From Martinezella calliandrae (GTDB lineage Bacteria > Pseudomonadota > Alphaproteobacteria > Rhizobiales > Rhizobiaceae): DNA of 64,000 bases. Location of the stretch: positions 22,981 to 86,980 of the forward strand of contig NZ_JARFYN010000029.1 of the NCBI RefSeq assembly GCF_030272695.1. The letters run 5' to 3'. This document shows, piece by piece, positions 43,621 to 53,096 of the stretch; within the stretch, counting starts at the first letter, position 1; the number at the start of each line of letters is the position of its first letter. Position numbers and translations under genes: made by a program. A model generated the notes under the pieces. It worked only from the letters and a program-made list of their open reading frames with translations. It ran no database searches and was not told the DNA's origin.

Positions 43621-43765
43621 CTTGGCGGCATTGAAGACCTGCTTGCCGAACGTGGGATTGAAGTGTCGTTTCAGACATTGTCGGAATGGGTGGTGAAATT
43701 TGGCCTCAAGTTCGCTTATCAACTCCGGCGGCGATCACGCGGCAACTTTGCAGACAAATGGCAGG
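43621..43765 (+). mobile_element. IS6-family transposase N-terminal scrap
   Basis: A fragment that reads IEDLLAERGIEVSFQTLSEW, VVKFGLKFAYQLRRRSRG and NFADKWQ, which is the HTH region of an IS6-like transposase of the rhizobial type. The catalytic domain is missing; the frame runs on to 43986 without resemblance to it. No terminal repeat was found. Confidence 0.65.
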
Positions 43766-44113
43766 AAGTCGGGCCTACGGTTGAAATGCTTGGCGTTTTA
43801 CAGCTGCACTTGCGGCCAGCTCTTTTAGCCGGTGTGGCCATCGTCCAGCGAGCCGGGCCGGAGATGCTTTCTATGCTGCGTGGCCATCTGATGGGTGAGA
43901 ATAAGGCCCGCTTAGGCAACGCTATAGAAGAGATGGTGGACTACGGCCGCCAGTCGCGAACGTCTTCGCAGTTGCACTTAATCTGAGACTCCCAGCCCAC
44001 GGAATCTCAAATTAAATGCTAGCCGAGGAAGGAACGGCCGCATTCTTACATTTAAGTGCAAAAGGACAATTGCCTCGATTTGAATGCCTTGCCATAATGC
44101 ATGTATCCAATTC
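43766..44113. other. gene-free stretch
   Basis: About 350 bases after the transposase scrap. The open frame on the plus strand to 43986 (LHLRPALLAGVAIVQRAG) has no recognised family. Nothing else was seen. Confidence 0.4.
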
Positions 44114-44503
44114 CTAATCTTTTCCCAGCTTTGCATCGACACTAAATGGGCCGGCACCCGCCGTGACAAAGTACAGAAATACAAAGCAATATACGGCAGC
44201 CGCGTACCCACCGTTTTCTGTGGGGAAGAAGCTTTGAGGGAGGTGGGCGGTGAAGTACGCCGCGGCCATTTCGCCGCTCAGAATGAAAGCCGCGATTCTC
44301 GTCTGATAGCCGATAAGAAAAAGAAATCCAGCAACAAGCTCAATCAATCCCGCAGACCAAATCAGCGAGCCGGTTGGCGGTGTGAACGGACCAGGATGGA
44401 AATGCAGTACTTTTGCGGCTCCAAACGAGAAGACAACAAGCCCCAGTGCTATGCGAAGAGCCGCAAGTGCATAAGGCCGAAGCGATGTGAGTTGCTGCGC
44501 CAT
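44114..44503 (-). CDS. DoxX-family membrane protein
   Basis: A 129-residue membrane protein with four hydrophobic helices. ALAALRIALGLVVFSFGAAK and LIELVAGFLFLIGYQTRIAA are typical of DoxX. The C-terminal part is GGYAAAVYCFVFLYFVTAGAG. ATG 44503 has AGGAAA in front. Family roles include redox or oxidative-stress functions; the present role is unknown. Confidence 0.88.
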   Translation of the reverse strand: MAQQLTSLRPYALAALRIALGLVVFSFGAAKVLHFHPGPFTPPTGSLIWSAGLIELVAGFLFLIGYQTRIAAFILSGEMAAAYFTAHLPQSFFPTENGGYAAAVYCFVFLYFVTAGAGPFSVDAKLGKD

Positions 44504-44605
44504 AGGCAATTTCCTGAGCGCCCAGCCAAAAGTCCCAGACGAACATAGTTCGAGTTACGCATGACTGCGATGATGACCACTACAGCGCGCGGCGGCATCC
44601 GCAGT

Positions 44606-44866
44606 TTATCGAGGGCAAGCCGCAACGAAACGTCGACCATACCGGTCCCGATAATAACACTGTCCGGGTTGCCCCGCGACATTGCCAATCACCGCGCCTG
44701 CAGCACCGCCGATTGCCGCCCCGACAGCGGCGCCACGCACGTTATTTGTCACCGCGCCGCCAACCACAGCGCCTGTGGCGGCACCGATCCCGGCGCCTTG
44801 CTGTGTTGGGGTACAGCCTGCAATGATTGCCCCGCTAAGAAGCAACAAAGTCGAGACACGACGCAT
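44606..44866 (-). CDS. Glycine-zipper outer-membrane-type lipoprotein
   Basis: An 86-residue small lipoprotein. The signal ends in IIAGC (Cys 18). A glycine-zipper follows (GIGAATGAVVGGAVTNNVRG and AAVGAAIGGAAGAVIG), the pattern of YMGG-type or Rick_17kDa-like proteins that insert in membranes. The tail is basic with two Cys (CYYRDRYGRRFVAAC). A role in envelope stability is inferred from the family. Confidence 0.85.
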   Translation of the reverse strand: MRRVSTLLLLSGAIIAGCTPTQQGAGIGAATGAVVGGAVTNNVRGAAVGAAIGGAAGAVIGNVAGQPGQCYYRDRYGRRFVAACPR

Positions 44867-44973
44867 CGCTTTTTCCTTCCAGGTTTACGCCAACAAGATC
44901 GTGAGGACCTAGCCGGGTCGTTAGAGGATCAATATCGTCTCAAGGCGCAGAGTACGCGGCTACCATCCGACAA

Positions 44974-45513
44974 TCATGAGGGAGCTGCCGATGCGGCTTC
45001 CGTTGTCACAGGTGAAAGCGCCTCGCGGAGTCTCATTTCCTGATCAGGAGAGAGTGAGGTTCTCAGAATACGCGCACGCTTGTTTTTGAATTCTTCGAGG
45101 ACCTTCTCTGGCTGCACTTTGCGTACAAGCAAGAAGAGAGCTGAACTGCCGGCTGGGATAGTCTCAGCCAGGTTCTGGATTAGTTTGTCGTCGATACCGT
45201 AGTCTGTGAGCGATCCGGCGATAGCACCAGAACCAGCTCCGAACGCTCCGCCAACAACCATTCCCGCCAGAGGGTTCAAAAACAAGAGACCTACAAGAGT
45301 CCCCCACAACGCGCCGGACAACCCGCCTCTGGTCGCTCCCATCCCTGCAAGGTTGACGCTTTGCTTCAAGCGAACTTTTCCGCCGCTGTCGCGAATGGCA
45401 ACGACGGCGTCCTCGAGGTCTATCAGGTACTCCTTTTCGAGCGTCAACAAGCGGCTGAGTATCGCATCTGCTTCGTCAGGTTTATCGAAACCAAGCACTA
45501 TGAGTTCAGACAT
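44974..45513 (-). CDS. DUF1269-family membrane-associated protein
   Basis: A 179-residue DUF1269 protein. The start SELIVLGFDKPDEADAILSR and the Gly-rich hydrophobic middle (GGLSGALWGTLVGLLFLNPL then AGMVVGGAFGAGSGAIAG) are typical. The C-terminus is acidic/helical and ends in an Ala-rich tail. ATG 45513 follows GGAGGGAAC. The family often occurs with stress genes; the function is unknown. Confidence 0.88.
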   Translation of the reverse strand: MSELIVLGFDKPDEADAILSRLLTLEKEYLIDLEDAVVAIRDSGGKVRLKQSVNLAGMGATRGGLSGALWGTLVGLLFLNPLAGMVVGGAFGAGSGAIAGSLTDYGIDDKLIQNLAETIPAGSSALFLLVRKVQPEKVLEEFKNKRARILRTSLSPDQEMRLREALSPVTTEAASAAPS

Positions 45514-45799
45514 AAGTTCCCTCCTTGATCTACCGCATATCGAAATAGAGCCAGTCTTCACCACGTCCAGAGGTGTGGACTACCTTTCGTTGCACTTTGT
45601 GACGCTACCATGAGAAATCCGTGGCATCGGCCCTGAGATCCGCGGCCTTGGCCGTGAGCCCGAATGATATCTGCCTCGTACGTGAAGCCCTACGTCATGC
45701 GTCAAAAAAACGATCAGCGGATGCCGCCGCGATCTGCGAAGCAGTGACACGAGCGGCTGTTCGCTAAGCTCCAATCAAGTCGGTGGCTCAACAGGCGTC

Positions 45800-45980
45800 G
45801 CGCGTCCTGCATCGCACACGCGAACTTCTCTCGCGCCAGCGCGTTTCGCGTCTGTTGAGCGATGGCTATAGCGGCCTCGGCACGTTTCACCCCCGCCTCG
45901 CCAGCTTTCAGGGTCGCCCGCGATTGCTCGGCCTGCGCCTGGGGAGTAATTCCCTGGCGGCCTAATGCGTCCACTCGGTT
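45800..45980 (-). pseudogene. Membrane fusion protein coiled-coil scrap
   Basis: A 60-residue stretch on the minus strand (RVDALGRQGITPQAQAEQSR, then ATLKAGEAGVKRAEAAIAIA, QQTRN) matches the alpha-hairpin of EmrA/HlyD-like adaptors. Neither lipoyl halves nor a membrane anchor flank it. It is a scrap in a rearranged zone. Confidence 0.45.
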
Positions 45981-46088
45981 GGAATCCGCCTTTGCTCGGC
46001 GTCCGAGCTTGGCCTTTGGGAAGGCTTGCATGATGTAGAAGTTGGCAAGTGCATTGATGGGCGCAGATGCCAGTCCCGTAACAGCCAG

Positions 46089-46511
46089 CCGAAAAATCTG
46101 GGCCGGGTCGTTATGCTTGCACCTCCTGATCGCGGCTCGGAGCTGGTGAATACTTATGGGGATCTTGCACTGTTTGAGTTTCTTGCCGGGCGGGCGGGAC
46201 GACAACTTGGTACAGGAACCGACAGCATTCCCAATAAACTCGGCATTGCCGACTTCGAGCTTGGCATTATCGCCGGAGACAGGCCTATCAATCCAGTGCT
46301 TTCAGCAGCGTTCACCGGCCCAAACGACGGAAAGGTGTCAGTGGAAAGCACCAAGCTGGAAGGCATGGCCGATTATATCGTTCTTCACACCAGCCACACC
46401 TTCATGATGAACAATCCTCTGGTCATCGCGCAGGCGCTCAATTTCATTCGCGACGGCCGTTTCGATCATACGCTGACATTTCGCGCACTGTTTGATCGCC
46501 TTGCAAGGTAA
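46089..46511 (+). pseudogene. Alpha/beta hydrolase, 3' fragment
   Basis: The C-terminal half of a lipase-like alpha/beta hydrolase. The visible sequence starts abruptly at LGRVVMLAPPDRGSELVNTY and continues with LGTGTDSIPNKLGIADFELG, IIAGDRPINP, GPNDGKVSVESTKLEGMADY and HTSHTFMMNNPLVIAQALNF; SHTFMMNN contains the likely catalytic His and DDGKV-type Asp region. The Ser elbow is missing upstream, where sequence from an unrelated adaptor gene begins on the other strand. A truncated relic. Confidence 0.7.
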
Positions 46512-46590
46512 TGCTTTCGATACGAGGAACTTGGTTTCTGGCTGGGCTACCGTGGTGCCAACGAATGGCGACAGAATCAAAATGGCGCTT

Positions 46591-47904
46591 TCAGCGGGCT
46601 GCGGTGCGCGAGGCGCTGGTCCTGCTTGCGACAAGGCCGATGCCAATGAGGGCAAGCACGATGCCCCATATGTTCAGCCCAAATCTCCCATATCCGCCGA
46701 CCCCTTGTTCCGCCAGCAGAGCGAGGCCGAGGCCAGTTGTTAGCGCTCCGAGCACATAGCGCCACGCGGGCCCCTCCCTGCCTTCCGTGGTTGCGCGCGG
46801 TCGCTCGAAGCGACCGAAGGCGACGACGAAAGGAATGAGGGCGATCGCGTTCGCCGCGAGCCAAGGCAGGCGGGACCACCACCACGCGCTGCTTCCCGGC
46901 GCAAGCCGCAGACCAAAGCCGTCGGCAAGATAGGCAGCGAAAACCACAAGCGTGGTGGCCGTCAGGTGCCACATGAATAGCGTCATGATGCTGCCGTTGA
47001 TGGCTATGGTTGTCATCCAGACCACGCGGCCGTCCAGCCAGCGGCGAGCCGGGGCCTGTGCAGCCAGCAGTAGCCCTCCCTGGAAAATTGCGAGCGCAAT
47101 CAGTGTGATTTTCGGCGGCGTCGTGGTGCTGATGGGGTCGCCGGGTACGCCGATCATCGAGACGGGATAGGGGCCAAAGCGGACAAGCGCCAACAGGGCG
47201 GCCAATCCCAAGGCGGCGGCGGCAAGCAGCGTCCGGCGATCGGAAAACCGCTCGTCGCACCACGCGTAGCCCAGTATGGTGATCGCACCCCAGACGAACA
47301 GGTAGTTGACGAAGCCGAGCCAGTGTAAGCCGGCAGCGAAGTAGATGATATCGACAACCGATGCGGCGGCGGTCAGGGCGCAGAACGATCCCAGGCCAAA
47401 TCGGGCCCAGGCAGCCTCCGTGAGCGGGACGAGCAGCACAATCCCGACATACACCGCGAGAAACCAGACCGGAATAAATGCCACTCGAGAGCCGTAGCTA
47501 ATCAGCTCGGGGCGTATGCCGCGACTGTATTCTATGGCGACGATCGCCACCCAGACCGCAAGCAGCGGGAGGATCGGCCATAGAAGACGACGCAATCGAC
47601 CTTCGAGCCAGGCGGCGTACGACTTGCCATCTCGACGGGCGGCTCGCCAACTGACGCAGTTCGCATAGCCGCCGACCATGAAGAAGATCGGCATCACCTG
47701 CAGCATCCATGTAAGCCAATTCGTCCAGGGAAGGATCGTCAATGTCTGGGCAGCGACCAGCGCCCCCGTCTCGTCGATGTAGGGTGCCGCCGCAAGCCAG
47801 TGACCCACGACGACGACCAGCATCGAAATAGCCCGAAGGAAGTCGACATAGCGGTTTCGGGAGGCTGGCGTGCGGTCAGCGAATTCGGCAACGCGGGAAG
47901 CCAT
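46591..47904 (-). CDS. Acyltransferase-3 family membrane protein
   Basis: A 437-residue inner-membrane acyltransferase-3 protein with 10-12 helices. RYVDFLRAISMLVVVVGHWL near the N-terminus carries the conserved Arg and His (H39) of the family; MPIFFMVGGYANCVSW and LEGRLRRLLWPILPL follow as expected. Such enzymes transfer acetyl or other acyl groups to surface sugars or lipids. The ribosome site is GGAGAACG. No polysaccharide genes are next to it, so the acceptor is unknown. Confidence 0.85.
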   Translation of the reverse strand: MASRVAEFADRTPASRNRYVDFLRAISMLVVVVGHWLAAAPYIDETGALVAAQTLTILPWTNWLTWMLQVMPIFFMVGGYANCVSWRAARRDGKSYAAWLEGRLRRLLWPILPLLAVWVAIVAIEYSRGIRPELISYGSRVAFIPVWFLAVYVGIVLLVPLTEAAWARFGLGSFCALTAAASVVDIIYFAAGLHWLGFVNYLFVWGAITILGYAWCDERFSDRRTLLAAAALGLAALLALVRFGPYPVSMIGVPGDPISTTTPPKITLIALAIFQGGLLLAAQAPARRWLDGRVVWMTTIAINGSIMTLFMWHLTATTLVVFAAYLADGFGLRLAPGSSAWWWSRLPWLAANAIALIPFVVAFGRFERPRATTEGREGPAWRYVLGALTTGLGLALLAEQGVGGYGRFGLNIWGIVLALIGIGLVASRTSASRTAAR

Positions 47905-48199
47905 GATGATCGTTCTCCAAGGCCGTTCTGACTATAAAGTCGATAGAAGATGGAATGCGTTAACGCTGACCAATCGCCGCGCTGTGCCGTCCGCTTCAGC
48001 GTGCCTGCGGCCGCTTCAGAACGAGTACTCAGCCTCGCAGTCACGCTAACTTCAAATTTCCCCTCCCCCTTCGCTCACCAGTACACCGCTTCTCTCGCAC
48101 CGCGATGTCTAAGGGCGCTACACTTGTCGAAGTTCTATGCCGCTGATGCTGCCGGGTCGCGCTTGGCGGTCCGCATCTTCTGTTGCAGATGGACGGCGA
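47905..48199. other. spacer
   Basis: A 295-base gap between the acyl-CoA ligase and acyltransferase genes, both on the minus strand. No gene or clear terminator was seen. Confidence 0.4.
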
Positions 48200-49894
48200 T
48201 CATGCGCGAGCACCGACCTTCTGAGGTTCGTCCCGAAGTTCGCGGCGCAATATCTTGCCTACATTGGTCTTCGGCAGCTCCGTCCTGAATTCCACGGATT
48301 TCGGCACCTTATAGGGAGTAAGTTCCGTTCGGCAGTGCGCCAGCAACTCCGCCTCGGTGAGGCTCGAGTCCTTTTTGACCACGAACAGTTTGACGATTTC
48401 CCCCGACCGCGCGTCGGGAACCCCTATCGCGGCGCATTCGAACACGCCCGGATGATCCGATGCCACGGCTTCCACTTCGCTTGGATAAACCTTGAATCCG
48501 GAAACGGTGATCATGTCCTTCTTGCGGTCGACGAGCCTGACGTTGCCCGTCGCGTCCATGACACCGATGTCACCGGTGCGAAAGCAGCCGTCATGGGTCA
48601 TGACCGCAGCGGTTTCGTCGGGGAGTTGCCAATATCCCGGCATGACCTGAGGACCACGGGCACAGATTTCCCCGATGTCGCCGAGCGGGACGTCGTTATC
48701 GTCATCGTCGCGAATGAAGATATCGGTCGAGGGCATAGGCAGCCCGATCGTACCATTCCATTCGGTCGTGTGTGGGGAATTGCAGGTGAGGACCGGTGAC
48801 GTTTCCGACATGCCATAACCCTCGACAACCGGGCAACCGGTAGCTTTCAGCCATCGTTCGGCGACTGTCTGCTGTACCGCCATGCCGCCGCCGACAGCGC
48901 ATTTGAGCAGGCTCCAGTCGAGCTTTCCGAAATCCGGGTGGTCGAGCAGTGCGTTGTAGAGCGTGTTGACAGCGGGAAAATGGTTCACCTTGCGCTTTGC
49001 GAGTTCCTTGATGAGGTTCGGAATGTCACGAGGATTGGGGATGAGAACGCATAGCCCGCCGGTGTGGATGCTCAACAGGAAGCACGCAGTGAACGCGAAA
49101 ATGTGATAAAGCGGCAGCGCCGCCATGACCGTCAGACGATCGACCCTTGGCTCTTTGTCTAGCACTGGCTGCAGCCAGGCATCGATCTGCAGCATGTTAC
49201 CGACGACGTTGCGATTGAGCAGGATTGCGCCTTTGGCCAGGCCGGTGGTGCCGCCCGTATATTGCAGAAGTGCGACGTCGTCGGGCCCGACCTGAGGCTC
49301 GTTGAGCCGCATCCCTTTGCCGGCAGCGATTGCCGCATTGAACCGCCTCGCACCGGGCAGTGTGTACGCGGGTACCATTTTCTTCGCCCACCGCACGATC
49401 AAATTGACGATGGTGCCTCTCATCATGCCCAGCAGATCGCCCATCGAGGCCACGACGACGTGCTTGACGTCGGTCTTGGCAATCACTTTCTCAAGCGTGT
49501 GCGCGAAGTTCTCGAGCACGACAATCGCCTCGGCACCAGAATCCTTTAGCTGATGCTGCAGTTCGCGAGACACGTACAGCGGGTTGGTGTTCACCACCGT
49601 ATATCCGGCCCGAAGAATGCCGACGATGACGACGGGATACTGCAGTACATTTGGCATCATGATGGCAACGCGCGCGCCCTTCCGCAGGCCCTTGCTCTGC
49701 AACCATGCACCGAATGCGCGCGACATCTCGTCGAGATCGCCGTAGGTCATTGCCTTGTCCATGCAAACAAAGGCGGTGCGATCGCGGTACCTGGCAAAGC
49801 TCTCATCGAGTAAGGCGACGAGCGACGAATACTTGACTACATTGATCTCCGCGGGAACTCCTGGTGGATAGTGCTGGAGCCAGATGCGTTCCAT
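48200..49894 (-). CDS. Long-chain fatty acid-CoA ligase (FadD-like)
   Basis: A 564-residue AMP-binding ligase that activates fatty acids to acyl-CoA through acyl-adenylate. The P-loop LLQYTGGTTGLAKGAIL (about 213-229), VEGYGMSETSP (A5) and the hinge block GCFRTGDIGVMD, LVDRKKDMITVSGFKVYP are intact, and the C-terminal Lys in TNVGKILRREL is in place. The length is that of FadD. It lies 66 bases after the htrA gene on the same strand and may be co-transcribed with it. Chain-length choice cannot be seen. Confidence 0.93.
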   Translation of the reverse strand: MERIWLQHYPPGVPAEINVVKYSSLVALLDESFARYRDRTAFVCMDKAMTYGDLDEMSRAFGAWLQSKGLRKGARVAIMMPNVLQYPVVIVGILRAGYTVVNTNPLYVSRELQHQLKDSGAEAIVVLENFAHTLEKVIAKTDVKHVVVASMGDLLGMMRGTIVNLIVRWAKKMVPAYTLPGARRFNAAIAAGKGMRLNEPQVGPDDVALLQYTGGTTGLAKGAILLNRNVVGNMLQIDAWLQPVLDKEPRVDRLTVMAALPLYHIFAFTACFLLSIHTGGLCVLIPNPRDIPNLIKELAKRKVNHFPAVNTLYNALLDHPDFGKLDWSLLKCAVGGGMAVQQTVAERWLKATGCPVVEGYGMSETSPVLTCNSPHTTEWNGTIGLPMPSTDIFIRDDDDNDVPLGDIGEICARGPQVMPGYWQLPDETAAVMTHDGCFRTGDIGVMDATGNVRLVDRKKDMITVSGFKVYPSEVEAVASDHPGVFECAAIGVPDARSGEIVKLFVVKKDSSLTEAELLAHCRTELTPYKVPKSVEFRTELPKTNVGKILRRELRDEPQKVGARA

Positions 49895-49960
49895 GGTGCT
49901 CTCCTCAAGGCAGGCTCTAGGGGCAGTCTTGCCGCAATTCCTCGATCATCGGGCAGCGGC

Positions 49961-51379
49961 TCACATCAAGTCCAAAGCGATGAGGCGCGTCTGCCCATTG
50001 GCATCGAGCACGAGAAACACCGCAGAACGTCGGCCTTCCGACTTCAGGGCTTCGAGGCGGGCCACGAATTCAGCGGGAGAGTTCACCGGCGTGCTATGCA
50101 CTTCCGTGAATACCGTTCCCGGACGGATGCCCTGCCGTGCAGCCGGGGATTCAGGCTTCACGTCGGTGACGACGACTCCGCTTGCATCTGGCCGCAGTCC
50201 CAGTTGGCTTCGAACGGCAGGCGTTATCCTGGACAGCTCCATGCCGATGGCGGTCACCGCGGGAGCTGGCTGGCCGCTGGTGGTCGGCGGTTGTCTATGG
50301 GACAATGTAATTGTCAGCATGCCACTGCGGCCGTCGCGCATCATGGTCACTGGTACAGGCGTCCCGACGGGAGCTTCGGCGATAAGCCGCGACAGTTCAC
50401 GTCTGTCACGCACCTCGCGCTCATTGAAACTGACGATGACGTCGCCGGGTCGTATTCCCGCAACGGAGGCCGGTCCACGGGGATAGACGCCCGAAATGAG
50501 TGCCCCGCGGGGTGCGTCGAGTCTCAACGCCGCAGCGATTTCGTTGGTCATGTCCTGTGCGTTAGCGCCGAGCCAGCCACGTCTGGGCTCGCCGAACTCG
50601 CGGAGCCGCGCAATGATCGGCATTGCGGTATAGGCTGGCACTGCGAAATTGAGGCCGATGCTACCTCCGCCTCGTGAGGCCAAACCCAGCGTGCCGATCA
50701 CATCGCCGGCCATGTTGAACAACGGTCCACCGGAGTTCCCCCGATTGATCGCCGTGTCTGTCTGAATGAAATTGTCAAAAGGACTCGTCCTGATGTCACG
50801 GTTCTTGGCGGAGACGATTCCGGCGGTCACTGTGCCGCCGAGGCCTGAGGGATTGCCGATCGCCATGACCGGCTCCCCAACGCGTATTGAGTCTGAATCG
50901 GCGAATTTCACTGCCGGCAGCGGCGTGCTGGGCTGAACGCGCAAGACGGCGACGTCGATATCGGCGTCCTCCCCGATCAACTCGGCAGGCAAGCGGGACC
51001 CATCATTGAAGACGACGTCAATCTCGTCACCATTCCGGATCACGTGTTCGTTGGTGACAATGATGCCTGATGCGTCGATTACGAAACCGGAACCAAGCGA
51101 ACGCCGGGGAGGCGGTTGCTCGCCTTCACCGGATGCTGCCCCGGAACCGGGACTCTGATCATCGGAATTTGTGCCAGTATTGGGGTGTGCGGTGACGTTG
51201 ATGTTGACGACCGCATCGATAACTCGCGCCGCGAGACCAGGAAGATCGCTTGCTTGCGCTGCGGCGTGGGAGGTTGCCATCAGAACCACAGCAAGGCTCA
51301 CGGCGAGTATATGCGCAAAAGCGCAAAAGATGGCGTAGGGGGAAGTCAATGACGTTGGTTCGGCACGAGAGGCATCCAT
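49961..51379 (-). CDS. DegP/HtrA-type periplasmic serine protease
   Basis: A 472-residue Do-like protease. A signal peptide (to about residue 42, ATSHAAAQA) leads to a trypsin-like domain with the triad H112 (TNEHV), D142 (ADIDVAV) and S216 (GNSGGP). Two PDZ domains follow (about 255-345 and 365-465: GALISGVYPRGPASVAGIRP, GVVVTDVKPESPAARQGIRP). A Gly/Pro/Asp-rich linker precedes the protease domain. It should degrade or refold misfolded envelope proteins. Confidence 0.94.
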   Translation of the reverse strand: MDASRAEPTSLTSPYAIFCAFAHILAVSLAVVLMATSHAAAQASDLPGLAARVIDAVVNINVTAHPNTGTNSDDQSPGSGAASGEGEQPPPRRSLGSGFVIDASGIIVTNEHVIRNGDEIDVVFNDGSRLPAELIGEDADIDVAVLRVQPSTPLPAVKFADSDSIRVGEPVMAIGNPSGLGGTVTAGIVSAKNRDIRTSPFDNFIQTDTAINRGNSGGPLFNMAGDVIGTLGLASRGGGSIGLNFAVPAYTAMPIIARLREFGEPRRGWLGANAQDMTNEIAAALRLDAPRGALISGVYPRGPASVAGIRPGDVIVSFNEREVRDRRELSRLIAEAPVGTPVPVTMMRDGRSGMLTITLSHRQPPTTSGQPAPAVTAIGMELSRITPAVRSQLGLRPDASGVVVTDVKPESPAARQGIRPGTVFTEVHSTPVNSPAEFVARLEALKSEGRRSAVFLVLDANGQTRLIALDLM

Positions 51380-52069
51380 TGTCTGTCACTCCGTGTTTTG
51401 TAAACTCCGGTGGATGTTGGAAGACTTCCGAAAATAACTCGTATCTAGCCTTTACCGAGGGTTCGCGCGCGGTTGGTCTGGCCGCGGAATAGCGAAATTC
51501 AATTATAGCGTGCTTTCCTTTGGAATTCCAGATTGTCGGCTTCCCGCAGCCGCTGGAACTTATAACTTGACGGGCTCGAGGCCTCGATCAGTGACGGCCG
51601 GCGAACGCATATCGGTTTTGGACTCTTCGGCTTGGCCGAAGTGGGGCCAGGGGAGATGGCAGAACAGCCCTTGTTTACCACACTTTTCGGTTGCCACAAA
51701 GATGAGTTGCATGCGTACATTCGCTCGCGTCGCCTCACGGACGCCAGAAGTTTGAAGCCGCTGACCCGCCTCCTGCAGATAACATTCCCGGTCGCTCCGA
51801 AAAACCGGATCGGGGTGGTTCACCCGTTCTCCGATTAATGCGGCCCTCTGAGCATCACTTTTTAAACACTGGTGCATTCCTGTTGGTGGAAAAGGAAAAG
51901 ATGTCTTTGAAGGCTCGTGCCGCCAAGCTCCTTCATGCGTCAATTGATGTAGACCGCCAAGATAATCATGCACCTCGGCAGCGCTGCCTCGACGAAACTT
52001 ACTTGACGCCCCAACTTAGACAACAACATCAGGTCGAAAGTCGTGAAGAGTTAATGTTTCAGGTGCGGC
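51380..52069. other. largely gene-free, AT-richer stretch
   Basis: About 690 bases upstream of htrA. The only candidate is a 67-codon frame at 51901-52104 with GGAAAAG before its ATG (SLKARAAKLLHASIDVDRQD), but it overlaps the end of the minus-strand membrane protein gene and has no recognised family. No other signal seen. Confidence 0.4.
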
Positions 52070-53026
52070 TCAGCTTGGCGAAACCACATGATATCGTCCA
52101 TTGACCTCCGCCCCAACCAAGATGCTGATTGAGGACAACCACATCCAGATAAGCAGAATATCAACAGCAGCAAGCGTTCCGAACGTCCTATTGTAGTCAT
52201 CGAAATTTGCCAGGAAAGTGGAGAACAAAAACGAACCCGTTAGCCAAACCAAAGCGGCTACGATCGCGCCTGGACTGATCAGATCGTATTTATGCCGTGG
52301 TCCGCTAGGGCCGTATCTGTAGAGAAGCTCCAAACTGCCCAGCAATACGACAGTCGTAATGGGCCAGCGCCCAATCATCAATATATTACTTGAGCTTTCG
52401 GAGCTGAACATAAGCGGGAAGGCAGCGACAAGAAATATCGCCAGTACCAAGAAAAATAACAGTCCGATCGTGAAAGTAAGGGAGATGATGTTTAATCTAA
52501 GGAAAGTTCGGCTTTCAACCTGCCCGTAGGCAACGTTTAGGCCGTCAAATAGTGCTTTGACACCTCTGTTTGCGCTCCAGAGGGAGAGCGCCACAGAAGC
52601 AGCCAGCGCAAAGGTAAGCGTGGCCTCTTGCCCATTACCGATGCGCTCAATCTTGTTACGCAAGAATTCAGTGCCAGCTCTCGGCAACGCCCCGTCGACG
52701 GCGGTTAATAGCTCTGACAAATGCCGAGATTCGGCAATCAATCCGTAGAGTGAGACAACCGCCGCGACCGTCGGAAAAAGAGCCAACAATCCATAGAAAG
52801 TCACCCCAGCGGCGACCGACAAAATCCGATCATTGCGTATTCCAACAAGCGTTTGCTTCCATGTGAAGAGCCAGCCCGCACCCGAGGCCCCGCCAACAGC
52901 CTCTGACGCTGGCGTCTTCGTTTCTCCGAGGGTTGCGCCTCTATCAAACTGACTCGCGGCGAGATAGCTCGCAATTCCGACAGTTACCGCAAAGGATAAA
53001 TTGGTAAGAATTGATCCGGCACGCAT
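52070..53026 (-). CDS. YihY/BrkB-family membrane protein
   Basis: A 318-residue inner-membrane protein of the YihY/virulence factor BrkB family with about six helices after residue 75 (RILSVAAGVTFYGLLALFPT, FAALSVALSLWSANRG-like block, LLWLFFL-like segments and IMWLW near the end). ATG 53026 is preceded by GGGGAG; a longer frame exists but would add a basic leader. An extra helix with a Thr/Ala linker at the N-terminus is unusual. Base composition is AT-richer than in the bio operon, hinting at transfer. Function of the family is unclear. Confidence 0.85.
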   Translation of the reverse strand: MRAGSILTNLSFAVTVGIASYLAASQFDRGATLGETKTPASEAVGGASGAGWLFTWKQTLVGIRNDRILSVAAGVTFYGLLALFPTVAAVVSLYGLIAESRHLSELLTAVDGALPRAGTEFLRNKIERIGNGQEATLTFALAASVALSLWSANRGVKALFDGLNVAYGQVESRTFLRLNIISLTFTIGLLFFLVLAIFLVAAFPLMFSSESSSNILMIGRWPITTVVLLGSLELLYRYGPSGPRHKYDLISPGAIVAALVWLTGSFLFSTFLANFDDYNRTFGTLAAVDILLIWMWLSSISILVGAEVNGRYHVVSPS

Positions 53027-53096
53027 ATTAACACTCCCCGGGAACAAGCGCCGCGCACAAGGTTTTTTACCTTGGACGCGACGGTTGACTGCCGAC

